A stretch of 64,000 bases of DNA, from NCBI GenBank assembly GCA_033439295.1, contig JAVTLE010000017.1:372001-436000 (forward strand), given 5' to 3'. The DNA comes from Deuterostichococcus epilithicus (taxonomy: Eukaryota; Chlorophyta; Trebouxiophyceae; Prasiolales; Stichococcaceae). The notes under the pieces were generated by a model, which saw only the letters and a list, made by a program, of their open reading frames with translations, was not told where the DNA came from and ran no database searches. This document shows, in pieces, positions 32,301 to 42,500 of the stretch (the stretch's first letter is position 1; every line of letters starts with the position of its first letter). Position numbers and translations under genes: made by a program.

Positions 32301-35300
32301 GACGGCCGCTGTGGCGACGAATCTGCAGACCGAAGGCGCATGCGACATGGTGCCCTGCAGGATGCGAAGGGGAGACGAACTCAGGGTCCCACCGCCATAG
32401 CCGGAGGCCGCGGGCGCAGGCTGCGGCAGGGGCTGTGCGGGACCGGTTGCCACAGCGGGCTGCCCGCCGTAGCCCGGCGCGCCGTAGGCGCCCACCTGGG
32501 ACGAGTAGCCGGCGCTTACCGCCGGCGCAGAAGACGCGGCAGGGTACTGCGGCGCCTGCATGGTACGAGGCAGGCCGAATTCATCCGCAAGCATGCATGC
32601 CAAACAGATTTGGCGTGCCAGACGGGGGTGCCGTGACTGTTGCAAGGACTGGAACACGAACAGAGCAGAAGTTTACCATTCCATTCCACTGATGTCACTC
32701 TGGTGTCAGCGAGCCCAATGCTGCTGCACAAACGGTGGCGAAGCAAACGACATCGTCCGACGTCTCTGACAAGAAACACAACAAGAAGGCGGAGGCACCT
32801 GGCGCTGGGTTGCGGGCTGCTGGTAGCTGCCGACCGCAGAGGCGGCGCCATACCTGCCCGCCTGGCTGCCGCCGCCGCCGTACTGGCTGCCGGACTGGCT
32901 CCCAGACGCTCCGGTGGCGGTTGCCTGTGGCGCCCACTGCTGCTGCTGCGGCTGCTGCTGCTGCTGATGCTGCGACTGCTGGCCCTGTGCAGCGTACTGG
33001 CCACCAGCGGCGGGCGGCGCCGCCGGGGCCGCCTGCCCATACTGGCTCGGCGGCGCCTGTGGGCCCTGCTGCTGGTTCGTCACACCCTGGCGGGTGGCGT
33101 AGGTGCTGACTGTGGCGCTGCCGCCAGCTGAGCTGCCACTGTACGGCACCCCCGTGTTGCCACCACCACCGCCCTGGGCTGAACCTTGAGCGGCGGCGCC
33201 ATAGCCGCCGGTAGGCGCCGCGCCGTAGGCTGGCTTGGCGGCAGCAGCTGGTGCGGGGGCCTGCTGGCCGTACTGCTGGCCTGCAGCGACCAGGGTGCAG
33301 CGTCAGAACCGTGAAATCAGGTGCCCACTGCCGTCAAGTCGTGCGCTGGCAGCTTCTGCATTGGAAGGGATGCTTCTCCACCTGGCACACAAGCTCTGCT
33401 GGAGCCCCTCTCTGGACGGCGGCGCCGCCAGCTTCGAGGGGCCAGTAAGTGTGTTCTGCGCAATGTGGCAGTGAGCCGAGCCTGCGTGACCAGGCCCATG
33501 GCTTCATGTCCTCCTACCTGTGGCCTGCTGTCCGTAGCCCGTGGATGCGGCCTGCTGCTGGCCGTAGCCGCCGCCGCCGCCCTGCGCGGCATACGCATCC
33601 ATCTGGCCTGCGCCGTAGCCCCCGGACGCCGCCGGCACGCCTGCTGTGCCACCCGCGGACGTCTGCTGCCCATGAGGCAGGGTTGCCGCACCGGATCCTG
33701 CCGCCGGACACGAAAGCGGGTCACAGGTTATTCGAATGCAGTGCAGGCTCGTCGGGGGGCTAGCCTGACGAGCGCCAAGTGACTGTTGCGCTGGTGGAAT
33801 GCCAGAGGTGAGGGGCGGGCCTTGCTTCCCGAGATGTCGGGAGTGCTTGCTGGGCGCCTGGCGTGGGTGCACTGGTCGCGGCAGCTGCGATTTTTATTTA
33901 TTTATATTTTTTATATTGAGGAGGAAATGAGTTTCAGCATGAGTTTTAGCCCCACCTGCTACCCGAACCAGTGCTGCGGAAGCCGTCTCAACCAGATAAA
34001 CAGCATGCTATGCTGGTGGCCACAGCTCACCTGCACCCCCGCCGTAAGCGCTTGTGCTAGAGCTCTGCTGGCCATAGGCGATTGGCTGCTGCGAGCCGCT
34101 GGCCTGTGAACCATATGGAGCATAGCCTTGCTGCTGCTGCGGCGCCGCCGCCAGCGCGCCGGGTGCTGTGGACGATGGCGAAGCGGTGTTCTGGCTCGCG
34201 AGGCTGGAGGCCTGTGGTGGGTCGACATCACTTGGAAGAGGCTGTGTGAGGGAAGCCGCAGGCCTCCGCGCGGATGAGCCGGTCCACAGCACATTGCGAC
34301 TCATCATCATGCTCACGGGGCCCAGCTGACTCGAATGCGGTGGGTGGAAGTTCACGATGCAGGTCAAGGCGGCAAGCAGGCAGGCCTCACTTGAGAGAAA
34401 TCATCCACACATGACTGCATGAATGCAGAATTAAAGCCCGGGGGGAAGGAGGTGTGCTGCAGCCCACAGTTGTCGGCACAGCGTCAGCCAGCGGCGCCTC
34501 CCGCAGTGCTGCACTTCGCTTCCGAGCCTCAGCTGCAGCCTGGCAGGTGCTTCCTGGGGCGTCCCCTGATGGCTGCGCTCATGCCTGGCCGATGTCGAGG
34601 CCAACTTCGCACCGCTCAGCACCACGCCACTGCCATCAATTGAGCGCCAGAGCTTGCCAAGACGAATTCCTCACCTGAGCAATGATGGCTGCCAGCTTGC
34701 TCTGCTGGTTCGGCGCGGCGGGGGCGCCGCCGGCATTTGCAGGCGATGGGGCAGCGGCACGGCCGTACCCCCCCTGCTGAGCCGAGGCCTGCTGCCCATA
34801 GCTCTGCGCAGGCTGTTGCTGCGCCGGAGCGCCGTAGGCCAACGCCTGTGGCTGCTGCTGCGCGGCGTACGCACCCTGCTGCTGCTGCCCGGCCTGCCGG
34901 CCGTAGGAGCCCTGTGCAGGGTGTGAAGCGGGCTGTTCGGCGGCGTGCAGAGGTTCTGGAGGGACCGAAGGTGAAAACCCCAACGAGGGTGGTGGATATA
35001 AGCTGAATACTGTGTGCCTGTGGCGATGCTCACATCAGTAAGCTTTGCAATCGTTGTGTGCAGCCAGCGGCTGCACAGTCGGGCTGAGCTCTGGTGTGCA
35101 GCGCCCATCGGGGCTGCAACGACTGGCAGCAGCAGCTGTCAAGTAGCACCAGCGCTATGTCCATCCCGTGCATGCCAGTAGCGCACCTGCTGGACCCCGT
35201 AGCCGGACGATTGCTGGGCCCCATAGCCACTGTACCCCTGCTGCTGCTGCGACGCAACGGGCTGCTGCGCCAGCGGCGCCTGCTGCGCCTGCTGCGGCAG

Positions 35301-35821
35301 CTGCTGCTGCGGCAGCTGCTGCTGCGGCTGGCCTGCGGCGCCGTAGGCGTTGCCTTGTCCGTAGCCGCCGCCGTTCTGAAAGAGCAAAGGTCAAGCATTC
35401 TCCCCTGAACAATTGCTTGGAGCTGCCAGGACGCGGCGTGTAGATGTTACTGTCGTGTTACTTGGGTCTCATCAGCCTCGAGGGCGGAGCACTTAGGGCG
35501 CAAGGTTCACCTGGGACTGCTGCTGGCCATAGCTGTACTGCTGCTGGCCCGCAAGTCCCTGTGCCATGAAACCGCGCAGAGGATTGGCAATAGGACAGTA
35601 AAACCTGTTGAAGCACGCAGCTCCTGTGCTTGGTGCATGCGAACGTGGGGCGCTGGCACAGTTGTCCAAACTGATTGGTTTGCGGGAGGCGACGGTGACT
35701 CGGCAAATTTGGATCAGTGGGTTGTTGTGACCTGCTGTCCGCCCTGCTGGGCACCGTAGCCCTGCTGGATCTGGTAGCCTCCGTTGTTGCCGTACCCCTG
35801 GCCGCCCCACTGGTCGGCCAT
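20324..35821 (-). CDS. CCAR1/DBC1 (CARP-1) family protein with long Gln/Tyr/Gly-rich N-terminus
   Basis: Nuclear transcription and RNA-processing coactivator family. About 31 exons and 1,780 residues. Start ATG at 35821 (MADQWGGQGYGNNGG). Exons 35821-35732, 35558-35511, 35375-35187, about 34956-34675, 34211-34031, 33697-33518, 33280-32799, 32555-32393, 32128-32016, 31714-31580, 31312-31222 and 30921-30772 encode roughly 700 residues of prion-like repeats (YGQQ, GYG). Then comes a basic region, about 30400-30278, 30002-29917, 29651-29539 and 29332-29245 (DRSHDRDRETRR, RRRTLSPVRRP). The conserved core starts at 28853-28740 (VPAYTL..RRYPNATLPPDF). It continues at 28048-27902, 27527-27337 (RLLKF..GGP..DGDPATE), 27035-26891 (QLGLDLGACRRW) and 26526-26398. 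Acidic/Ala-rich exons follow at 25807-25601, 25140-24930, 24422-24257 (SLDGLLDYEEDD), 23898-23592, 23373-23149, 22875-22498 and 22038-21931. An EF-hand-like segment spans 21643-21493 and 21120-21014 (ACRYFDRT..GYIRVDDLRRLL). The tail is 20599-20324. I see no SAP domain, unlike animal CCAR1. Confidence 0.85.
21060..21262 (-). repeat. Echoes upstream of the CCAR1-like EF-hand exon
   Basis: The plus-strand motif CAGCA(C/T)GTGCAGCAG of the exon (near 21072) recurs near 21170. A third, weaker CTGCAGCAGG..GGT copy lies near 21233. The copies lie on the acceptor side of the minus-strand exon. Confidence 0.6.
22577..22780 (-). repeat. In-frame 117-bp tandem duplication inside a CCAR1-like exon
   Basis: Two nearly identical units begin (plus strand) at 22577 and 22694, exactly 117 bp or 39 codons apart. 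Each encodes DAALAAGNGDEQKAG followed by AVAAAAGGTAAA. They differ at only a few bases, so this is the youngest-looking duplication in the window. Its length falls in the same range as the decayed intronic echoes. Confidence 0.9.
24130..24620 (-). repeat. Echoes on both sides of the CCAR1-like exon at 24422-24257
   Basis: Upstream in the gene, 24559-24615 repeats the exon start and acceptor (plus-strand CAGCAGGCCGT..CAGG..GATGGCCTGGCT pattern). Downstream, 24140-24180 repeats its 3' end (CCAGCAGGTG(A/G)TCGGCGATC). A single exon is thus flanked by decayed copies of both of its ends. Confidence 0.75.
26735..27130 (-). repeat. Echoes on both sides of the CCAR1-like exon at 27035-26891
   Basis: Minus-strand translations show RQTKKHSKLELGACHNLL (near 27050-27125) beside the functional RQTKEQLGLDLGACRRW. 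VRPPPVAGAELQQ (near 26740-26800) lies beside the functional VRPAPAAGAELQQ. The similarity is clear and both copies are intronic. Confidence 0.8.
27981..28292 (-). repeat. Three tandem units of about 123 bp at the CCAR1-like exon 28048-27902
   Basis: The plus-strand anchor AGGCTG starts at 28011 (functional copy), 28134 and 28258, offsets of 123 and 124 bp. Minus-strand frames read TPPDGTNSLGCSLVPLD (real) and TPTAGTYSPGLSLVPPG (echo). The outer unit reads like TNSWG..LRCWTLRRP in another frame. Confidence 0.85.
28717..28990 (-). repeat. Echo of the CCAR1-like exon start VPAYTLN
   Basis: The functional exon reads VPAYTLNQAERQYADV at 28853. An upstream intronic copy, near 28970-28915, reads VPAYTLNKAEQQNDG. 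The copies are about 120 bp apart and diverge rapidly after the first 13 codons. Confidence 0.8.
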
Positions 35822-36772
35822 GATGCTAGGCTTTACACTGTATTGTCTTGGCTCTCGACCTGCTCAGTGCCACTTGTCAGCGAGTGTGCTGCGCCAGCGC
35901 ACGGCGCCAGGTCCGAATGCGAGGATGCCCCACGATGCTGATGACCTCCCTCAATCCTCTGCAGCAACGCGTGGTGCTTTCTGTGCCGGACGGCCATCCG
36001 GGCGATTAGCAGGAATCCCGGGGGTTCTACGGCGACGTTTGCAGTCTCGCCCTCGCGACAAGGCGGGAAAATTCTAGGCTCCGGCCAGTCAAACGTCTGC
36101 GAAACACTTGTGCATCCCTGCCGTTCCAGCATAATTTTGATTCGTTGCAACGCAGCGTGAGCTTGAGCACGCACCCCTGTGGTATCCTTGTATCAGCGCG
36201 CTGCTCCGACAGATTGTACCTCGTTCAGCCCTGGCTGTATTTGGACAGCCAGCGTCCTGGCTCATCTTCTCTCTCAATCAGATCCACTCATATACTCAAT
36301 CCAACCAGCATTCACCAGTACGTCAGTCGCGTTGAGCAGCAGACGACCCGGCAGCGACACAACGAAGTTTACAGCACCGTCAGCGTCCAAAGGTGCCAAC
36401 TAACCTTCTGCGTAATGCCGGGTGCCATATGCAACGCAGCACATGTCTTACCTGCAAGGCATCAAGCTTGCCGCGGCGGCAGGGATGCTGATAAGAGCCC
36501 TCTGGCCAGGATAAGCAAAAGGCCTGAACCTGCGTTTGCTGACTCTGCAGAAGCTCCGACGGTTTGCCCGGCATCGTCTCCGACAAGATACCAGAACTTA
36601 GCTTCAAGCAATCCGCGCCTGTCTGCCCCGGGCAGCCAGCGCCAGCAGCAGCACCTGCTCGTGCGCCAGCGCAGCCGCCCCTTGTTGCGCCGCCCTTGAC
36701 GGCACATCCACCACCCACTGCCGGCCGCAGCCAGCTCAACTTCCGCAGCGGCCGCAGCTCGGCCCCTCAGCC
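35822..36772. promoter_or_regulatory. Divergent promoter region, CCAR1-like / UAP56-motif gene
   Basis: 951 bases separate the start codons of two head-to-head genes. The region holds both promoters and 5' UTRs. I recognise no specific element. Frames that enter from 36564 are out of phase with the downstream gene. Confidence 0.45.
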
Positions 36773-38455
36773 ATGTCTAGCGACACGCGCAACGAGCCGC
36801 CCGAGGCCAGGCAGCCCGCTAATGACACCCAGCCCCCTGAAAACAGCAATGGCCAGGCCGCTAAGCGGCAGCGCATCAAGTACATCGCGCCACCGACATC
36901 GCTGCCGCCGCATGCGCCGGCGAACCCCAACTTCGTGCCCCGCAAAGCATGGCCGGAGGAGTCTTACACCATCAATCGGCCGCAGCGCTTTGCAAATGGC
37001 GCACACCGCTGGAAGCGGACCGACTCTGACGGCCAGCAGCCAATCCAAGGCGGCGGCAAGAGACGCCAGAACGGCGGCGGCCCCGCACGCTACGTCTGGC
37101 AGCGGTCCGAGCAGGCTGCTGCGCCCCGCGTCGCCACCGCTGCAGTGGCAGGCGGGCCCAGCGGCAGCGCACGCCAGCAGCATGTCAGCCAGAACGGCAA
37201 CAGCGGCGGCGGCACCGGCGGCGCCGTCAACATGCACTACGCAGCGGCGCTGCAGCTGCCGCAGCCGGACGGTGACGTTGACGGCAGTTTTCCTGACGAG
37301 GGCGCTGAGCCTGAGCCCGGCGAGGTGGTGCCGCCTGCGTCCGAGAGCCGCCGCGCCGGCCGCAGTCGCAGCGTCATCGGCGCCGCCGGCGCCGGCAACG
37401 GTGCCAATGGCGGCCCGGTGAGGCTGTCTGATCTCTACGCCGCCGCGCATGGCCTGGCGCCAAGTGCCGGCTCTGGCGTTGTCGGCAACTTTGGCGGCGG
37501 CAGCCTGCATGCTGCAGGTGGCAGCAGCGGCCTGCATGTCCGTGCCCGTGCCGCCGAGCTCGGCCGCAAAGGCTTCACCTCGCGCTTTGGCGGCGGCAGC
37601 GTCAGCAGAAGCTACGGCGGCAGCGCAGCCAACTCCAGCTTCCGCGTGGGCTGGGCGGCCGCGGAGGCCACCCTGGAAACGGCAGCCGGCGGCGCGTGGT
37701 CGCAGGCGCTGGCGCAGGCCGCGGTCGTGGCGGCGATGCCGCCCGGCGACGCCCGCGCCGCCGCGCAGCAGGGCTTCCGGGCCCGCGTCGCCCGTGAGGC
37801 GGCCGCGGCAGCGGCGGACCCAGCGCTCCAGGCCGAGCTGGCCTCATACGTCGCTGCCGCCATGGGCGGCGAGGGGTCCCCCCTCAACAGCAGCGGTCGC
37901 GTGGTGGTCGACTCTGGGGGCTACGACGGCGGCCCGCGGCGTCACGTGGTGCTCTCAGCAGCGGACCGGCGCGGGGTGCTCGAGGTGCCTGCAGAAGCGG
38001 AAGCGGAAGCGGGGAGGAACAGGAACTCCGGCATGCTCCGCAAGGGCGGCCGCGCTGTGGTCATGGCCAGCAGCGGCGGCGGCAATGGCGGCGGGCCCAG
38101 TGGCGGCCGGGACCCTAAGGTGGACAGGGATGGCAAAGCGGCCGCAGGCAGTGGAGGCAGCAGTGGCGGCAGGGCTCCGCTCCGGCACGTCGAGGTGGCC
38201 GGTGGACACAAGTCGAAGTTCGTCAGCAGGAAGACGGCGGCGGTCGCCCCACGCGCGGTCAGGGCGCCGGCTGCGGCGCAACCCCCCAAGCCGGTGGGAC
38301 TGGATCAGAAGCTTAACATGAGCCTGGATGCTCTGGCAGGCAAAGTGCCAGCAGCGTCAGCGAAGCCGGCGGCCAGGGCGGCAGGCGGCGGCAGTGGCGG
38401 CGGGGCAGCGCCGCAGCACAGCAGCAAGCACCAGCCCATCAAGTGGGGCGCCTGA
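36773..38455 (+). CDS. Single-exon Gly/Ala/Arg-rich protein with C-terminal UAP56-binding-like motif
   Basis: 560 residues, no intron, which is rare in this window. The N-terminus is polar (MSSDTRNEPPEARQP), then a conserved-looking patch RQRIKYIAPPTSLPP and NFVPRKAWPEESYTINRPQ. The middle is low-complexity Gly/Ser/Ala with scattered arginines. Near the C-terminus LDQKLNMSLDALAGK resembles the UAP56-binding motif of mRNA export adaptors (consensus L-D-M-S-L-D-D-I-I). The protein ends KHQPIKWGA. My inference is a nuclear mRNA-export or mRNP adaptor that recruits the UAP56/Sub2 helicase. Only the short motif supports this, so the protein could also be an unrelated RNA-associated low-complexity protein. 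The ATG follows a C-rich leader and heads the whole open frame. Confidence 0.72.
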   Translation: MSSDTRNEPPEARQPANDTQPPENSNGQAAKRQRIKYIAPPTSLPPHAPANPNFVPRKAWPEESYTINRPQRFANGAHRWKRTDSDGQQPIQGGGKRRQNGGGPARYVWQRSEQAAAPRVATAAVAGGPSGSARQQHVSQNGNSGGGTGGAVNMHYAAALQLPQPDGDVDGSFPDEGAEPEPGEVVPPASESRRAGRSRSVIGAAGAGNGANGGPVRLSDLYAAAHGLAPSAGSGVVGNFGGGSLHAAGGSSGLHVRARAAELGRKGFTSRFGGGSVSRSYGGSAANSSFRVGWAAAEATLETAAGGAWSQALAQAAVVAAMPPGDARAAAQQGFRARVAREAAAAAADPALQAELASYVAAAMGGEGSPLNSSGRVVVDSGGYDGGPRRHVVLSAADRRGVLEVPAEAEAEAGRNRNSGMLRKGGRAVVMASSGGGNGGGPSGGRDPKVDRDGKAAAGSGGSSGGRAPLRHVEVAGGHKSKFVSRKTAAVAPRAVRAPAAAQPPKPVGLDQKLNMSLDALAGKVPAASAKPAARAAGGGSGGGAAPQHSSKHQPIKWGA

Positions 38456-39493
38456 GCCGGCGCAGGGAGGTGGCGCCGGCTGCGGGGCAGCCTTTGCAAC
38501 ACGTTTGGGAGCTGGCCGCGGGGCATGCCTGGCGCTAGAAGCAGGGTAGCAGTAGGCACTCTTCATGTTGGCCAAGGTAGAACCAGCAGCAGGAGGCGCC
38601 GCTCTCAGCCGCCAGCACGAATAAACCTGCCAAACATTCAGTTATCACTTCACATGTGCAATGATGCCAGCCGGCCAACACTGTGGCCTGCTGCCATAGA
38701 TGTCAAGGGGGCAATCAGCCGCCCAACCAGCTGCCAGGCCATGCGTCACCTCTAGGTAGCTTGGATGCTTTCGAGAAATCGGGTGTGGCTGAAACGGAGA
38801 GGGCATGTTCAAGAAATGCAGGAGGGAAGCTCGTGTGCATTTGAGCTTGTGCAGCTTGCATGTATTGAAGCATGGCCGGTGCTTAGCAAAGAGAGGGGAG
38901 AAATGGATGATGGAAGGTTATGATAGCAGCTTCACCTTCAGACGTGTTTCAAGCGTCCGCCGTTCAGATGGCATGCTGAGGTCTAGCGTGTCGTTTGGTA
39001 ATACTACCGTTTTTGTCCTCGCCGACCTTGCCATTCATCGCAACCTCACACAACAGCGGCTCGAGGCATGTGCGCCATTACACTGATATCGTTGCTTTTC
39101 CTGCAATCCGGGTCTATCTGCTGTGGAAAATAGGTCTGCAGCAGCAGGCACTCCCGGTCGACTATTGGCAGTGCCACGCATTGTTTCTTGCCGAGTCTAC
39201 TCCGGGGTTCAACCTCCCACTTGATGATTGGCACATGGCCAGCCCCTGTCAAGCGCGAGGCAGTTCCACTCAGCCGGGTGGCGCATTATGTGCCATTAAA
39301 GCCCAGGGAGCTAGCCTCGATATGCTGCTGAAAAGGCCTCGTGCTTGGAAGCCTACTGCGCCCGCAGCCCGCGCTGCCGGGCGTGCCTCCAGTCAAGTGC
39401 CGCCATCTGAGGCCCTGACCCTGTGGGTGAATCCTACTGTGCCTGCAGTCGGGCCACCCGCCGTGCATCCGGCGGGATACGAATGCGTTAAAC
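38456..39493. other. Convergent intergenic region, UAP56-motif gene / MCMBP
   Basis: The region holds the 3' UTRs of both genes. Minus-strand TGTAA at 39078-39082 is a candidate MCMBP poly(A) signal about 410 bases past its stop. Bases 39345-39485 carry copies of the MCMBP stop-codon end (separate entry). No additional gene is seen. Confidence 0.5.
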
Positions 39494-39540
39494 CTATTGC
39501 GCCCGCAGCCGCGCCTCCCGCCGCGCCTCAAGTGACCGCA
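39345..39540 (-). repeat. Three copies of the MCMBP coding end, stop codon included
   Basis: The functional end is GCGCGGCTGCGGGCGCAATAG (39494-39514 on the minus strand). Downstream, near 39428-39480, a copy ends GACTGCAGGCACAGTAG. Near 39350-39400 another ends GGGCTGCGGGCGCAGTAG. Both lie in the 3' UTR, so no splice site is involved. Confidence 0.85.
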
Positions 39541-42500
39541 TCCCGCTCCAGCGCTCAGCCGACAACGCCGCCTCACCGTGGCTCAGTGCCAGCAGCCGCG
39601 CCAGCTGCACGAGGATGACATTTCTTGGGGCTTTCGTCAGGGAGTTGAGGGGCCCTTTCATGCTCCCACGACAGCACCGCCTCACACCGTGCGAGCTGTG
39701 TGACGCAGCCACAGACTTGTTGTTCAGTGAGGCTGGTCGGTCAGCGCTTTATGACAGCATCACACAGTTCAGCACGAGGGCGATGCGGCTCTCAAAGCAG
39801 GGACCTGTGGCGCAGCCACACTGCCACATGCGCGTCTTGCATGCATGCTGCTTCATGACCCGATCCGTAAGACTTGCTGCATCACAGCAGCGCTGGCCGC
39901 TTGCAGCGGTCGACCAGTTTGGCAACGCACTGCTGCGCACTCGAAGCCCAAGGACGTGCTTGAGCCTGAATGTGCGGAAAAGGGCGTGCGCACTTGCCGG
40001 CCGTGGCAAGAGCCGAGTGAGTCGGCTCGGAGCGAGGGAGCAAGGCGCCTGACATGCAAGCGCAGCTGTGGAGGTGAAGTACAGGACAAGGCGAGGTGCG
40101 CACCGTGAGCCAGACGTGGAAGGTCTTGACGTCTGCAGCGCGTGTCGCCGCCATGTGCTCCGTCAGTTTGCCCTCCACCAGCGCCGCCGCCTGAAGTGCA
40201 TAAAAGGAATCCTTGAACCAGCAATAATGTCGAGTTACCGCAAGATGCGTGGAGTCCGGCGCCATGTGATCCGTCAGCTTGCCGGTGTTCTACTGCCGCA
40301 GCCTGAAATTGAAATGCACTCGGTTGCAACCCAGCGGCTGCTGCCCTGACTAGATGCGCAGCGGCAGGGCCTCAGATGAGGGAATGGTGCATGGTGTGAG
40401 CTGTTGCGAGAAGGTACTGGGCCCCTGTCATGGCCGGCGTGTGGACTGATCGTGTTTCCGAACGCTCTCAGGCCATCGCTTTCGGTGCAGTGCCGCCCTG
40501 AAACCCAATCAGTGTGCTGTGCGACGCCCCACTGTGAGGCACAGCAAAGCAGGAGGACCCTGGAGAGGCTTGAAGGCCGGAGCAGGGCCCCCAGTGCGGC
40601 CAGTGGCTTAGCGCCAGGCCATGTCAAAAGCCAGGACGCCGCAGGTGGGGCATGAAACGTGATACTGCAGGCGACACCTGGTCGTTGATGGCGGGGTCAG
40701 CTGCCTGCGTCGCCGCCATGTGTTGCATGCGCCTTGATCAGGAATTGTTGACAGAGTTGTGCCTCGACTGGTCGGAAATGGGCACCTGATCGTCGATCGT
40801 GAAGTCCGCCGCCTGCGCCGCCGCAATGTACGCGCGCACCGGGCCGAGGTCCTGGGAATCCGCCGCTGCCGCCACCGCCACCGCGTCCACTGCACGTGGC
40901 AGGTGCGCACTTGCATGTCAGTGCCTGTCGGCGAGTGGCTCCCCAGACCGTGCCAGAAGGGTCGCAATGTTGACGTCTGCCACAGGGGTCGTTCTGATGA
41001 CGCTTCACGTGTTGGGACGGCTCACCAATCGGGACAGGTGCCGGCGTGAGCGGCAGCGTGACGCCAACCGACTCCTTGACCACGAGTTGCCCCGCCAACA
41101 GACATTCAGACTTTGGAATCATCAGGCCCTCTCACCAAAAGCCGTGCATGGCGCGAGCGGCAGCGTAATGTCGATGGACTCTTTGAACATGGAGCGGCCG
41201 CCGGACAGCAGTGTCACCGCCGTGTCCGCGCGCTGCGGCAGCTGGTAGAACTCGAAGTCGTAGTCCACTACCTTCTCGTCGATCAGCCGTTTCATCGCCT
41301 GTTGCATACAAAGACATTGAAAGTTCACCCTGCAGAATGGCAGGCAATCTCAGATGGCACATAGCGGCCTTTGAAGCTCGAGCCTGTGCTTCAGGACTTT
41401 TGCAGCCACTCAAGCCGCTCCACTGCACCCACAGGCTGGGCACGACTCGATTCGTACGAGACAGAATGTGGGGTATCGCACCTGTAATCTGGCACCGCCA
41501 TACAATAGGGCACAGGAGGCGTCGATCAGGTTCTTGATCTAGAAACAAGGAAGGAGGAAGCGGGAAGCACCTGCAGATTGGCGACGCCGGAGGGCGCCAG
41601 CGTTCCTGGCGCCATCACCGTCTCGTCCAGCAGCAGCTGGCTTGAGGGCGGCAGCTGCAGCGCGCCGCCGACCAGGCGGTTGGTTCGGTAGTCGCGCCGC
41701 GGCCGCATGCTGCGCGCGTTCAGCTGCGCGGGCAGGCACACACGTTGCTTATGCACACATGTGAGAAGGCAAGGCAACCCTGGGCAGGCGGTGGTGCCCT
41801 CGTCGAGCCGCTGCCTGTTGCATGCTCCCGCATCGAGCTGCGTGAAAGATACAAGCGGTTGTGCGCTCAAATGTGTCTCCCCAATATGCATTGCCTTGGG
41901 CAGTGCGCCGCCGAGCAGGCGGTTGACATAGCAAGAGCGCTGCAGCCGCGTGCTGCGTGCATTCAGCTGCACAGAAGGCAGCGGTCACCCAGCTGTTCGT
42001 GTGCCCCCTGCATTTAGAAATGTTGCTATTGACAAAGGAGTGGCTTGAGAAGAACATGCAGTCGCCTGGGTGCCACTGCCAGCCTGATCTCCCGAACCAC
42101 GGATCTGGCTGGTGCGGGTGCCGCAATGCCGTCGCTGCTTTGTTGTGTTTTCTACGTGAATTTTGAGGAGAGCTTCTACAGGCACAAGACACGGGAAACC
42201 CCCTTGAGCCGCAGAGCAGACCCTGGCCGCATTTCGGAAATTGCAATGCCGACGTTGCTCACTGGGCCCACGGAGACGGGTGCAGCGGTGGCGCGAGCCG
42301 CCGGCGCCGACACTGCCGCATCCCAACTACGGACTCAGTCATCGTCAGCAGTCCCGGCTTGTTGTCAGCGTCTGGCAGCATAATGACGTGCTCAACTCTT
42401 ATTCAAGCAATCTTGACCCCTCTTAACCTTTAAATCTTGATCTGGCCTGGTGAGGTCTTTTTAACTCACCAGGGGCACTGAGACGGGCAGAGCGGTGACG

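Noticed and set aside
36564-37421. 285-codon plus-strand frame overlapping the UAP56-motif gene
   Set aside because: It is a GC-rich shadow in another frame; the 560-codon frame has the coherent domains and ending.
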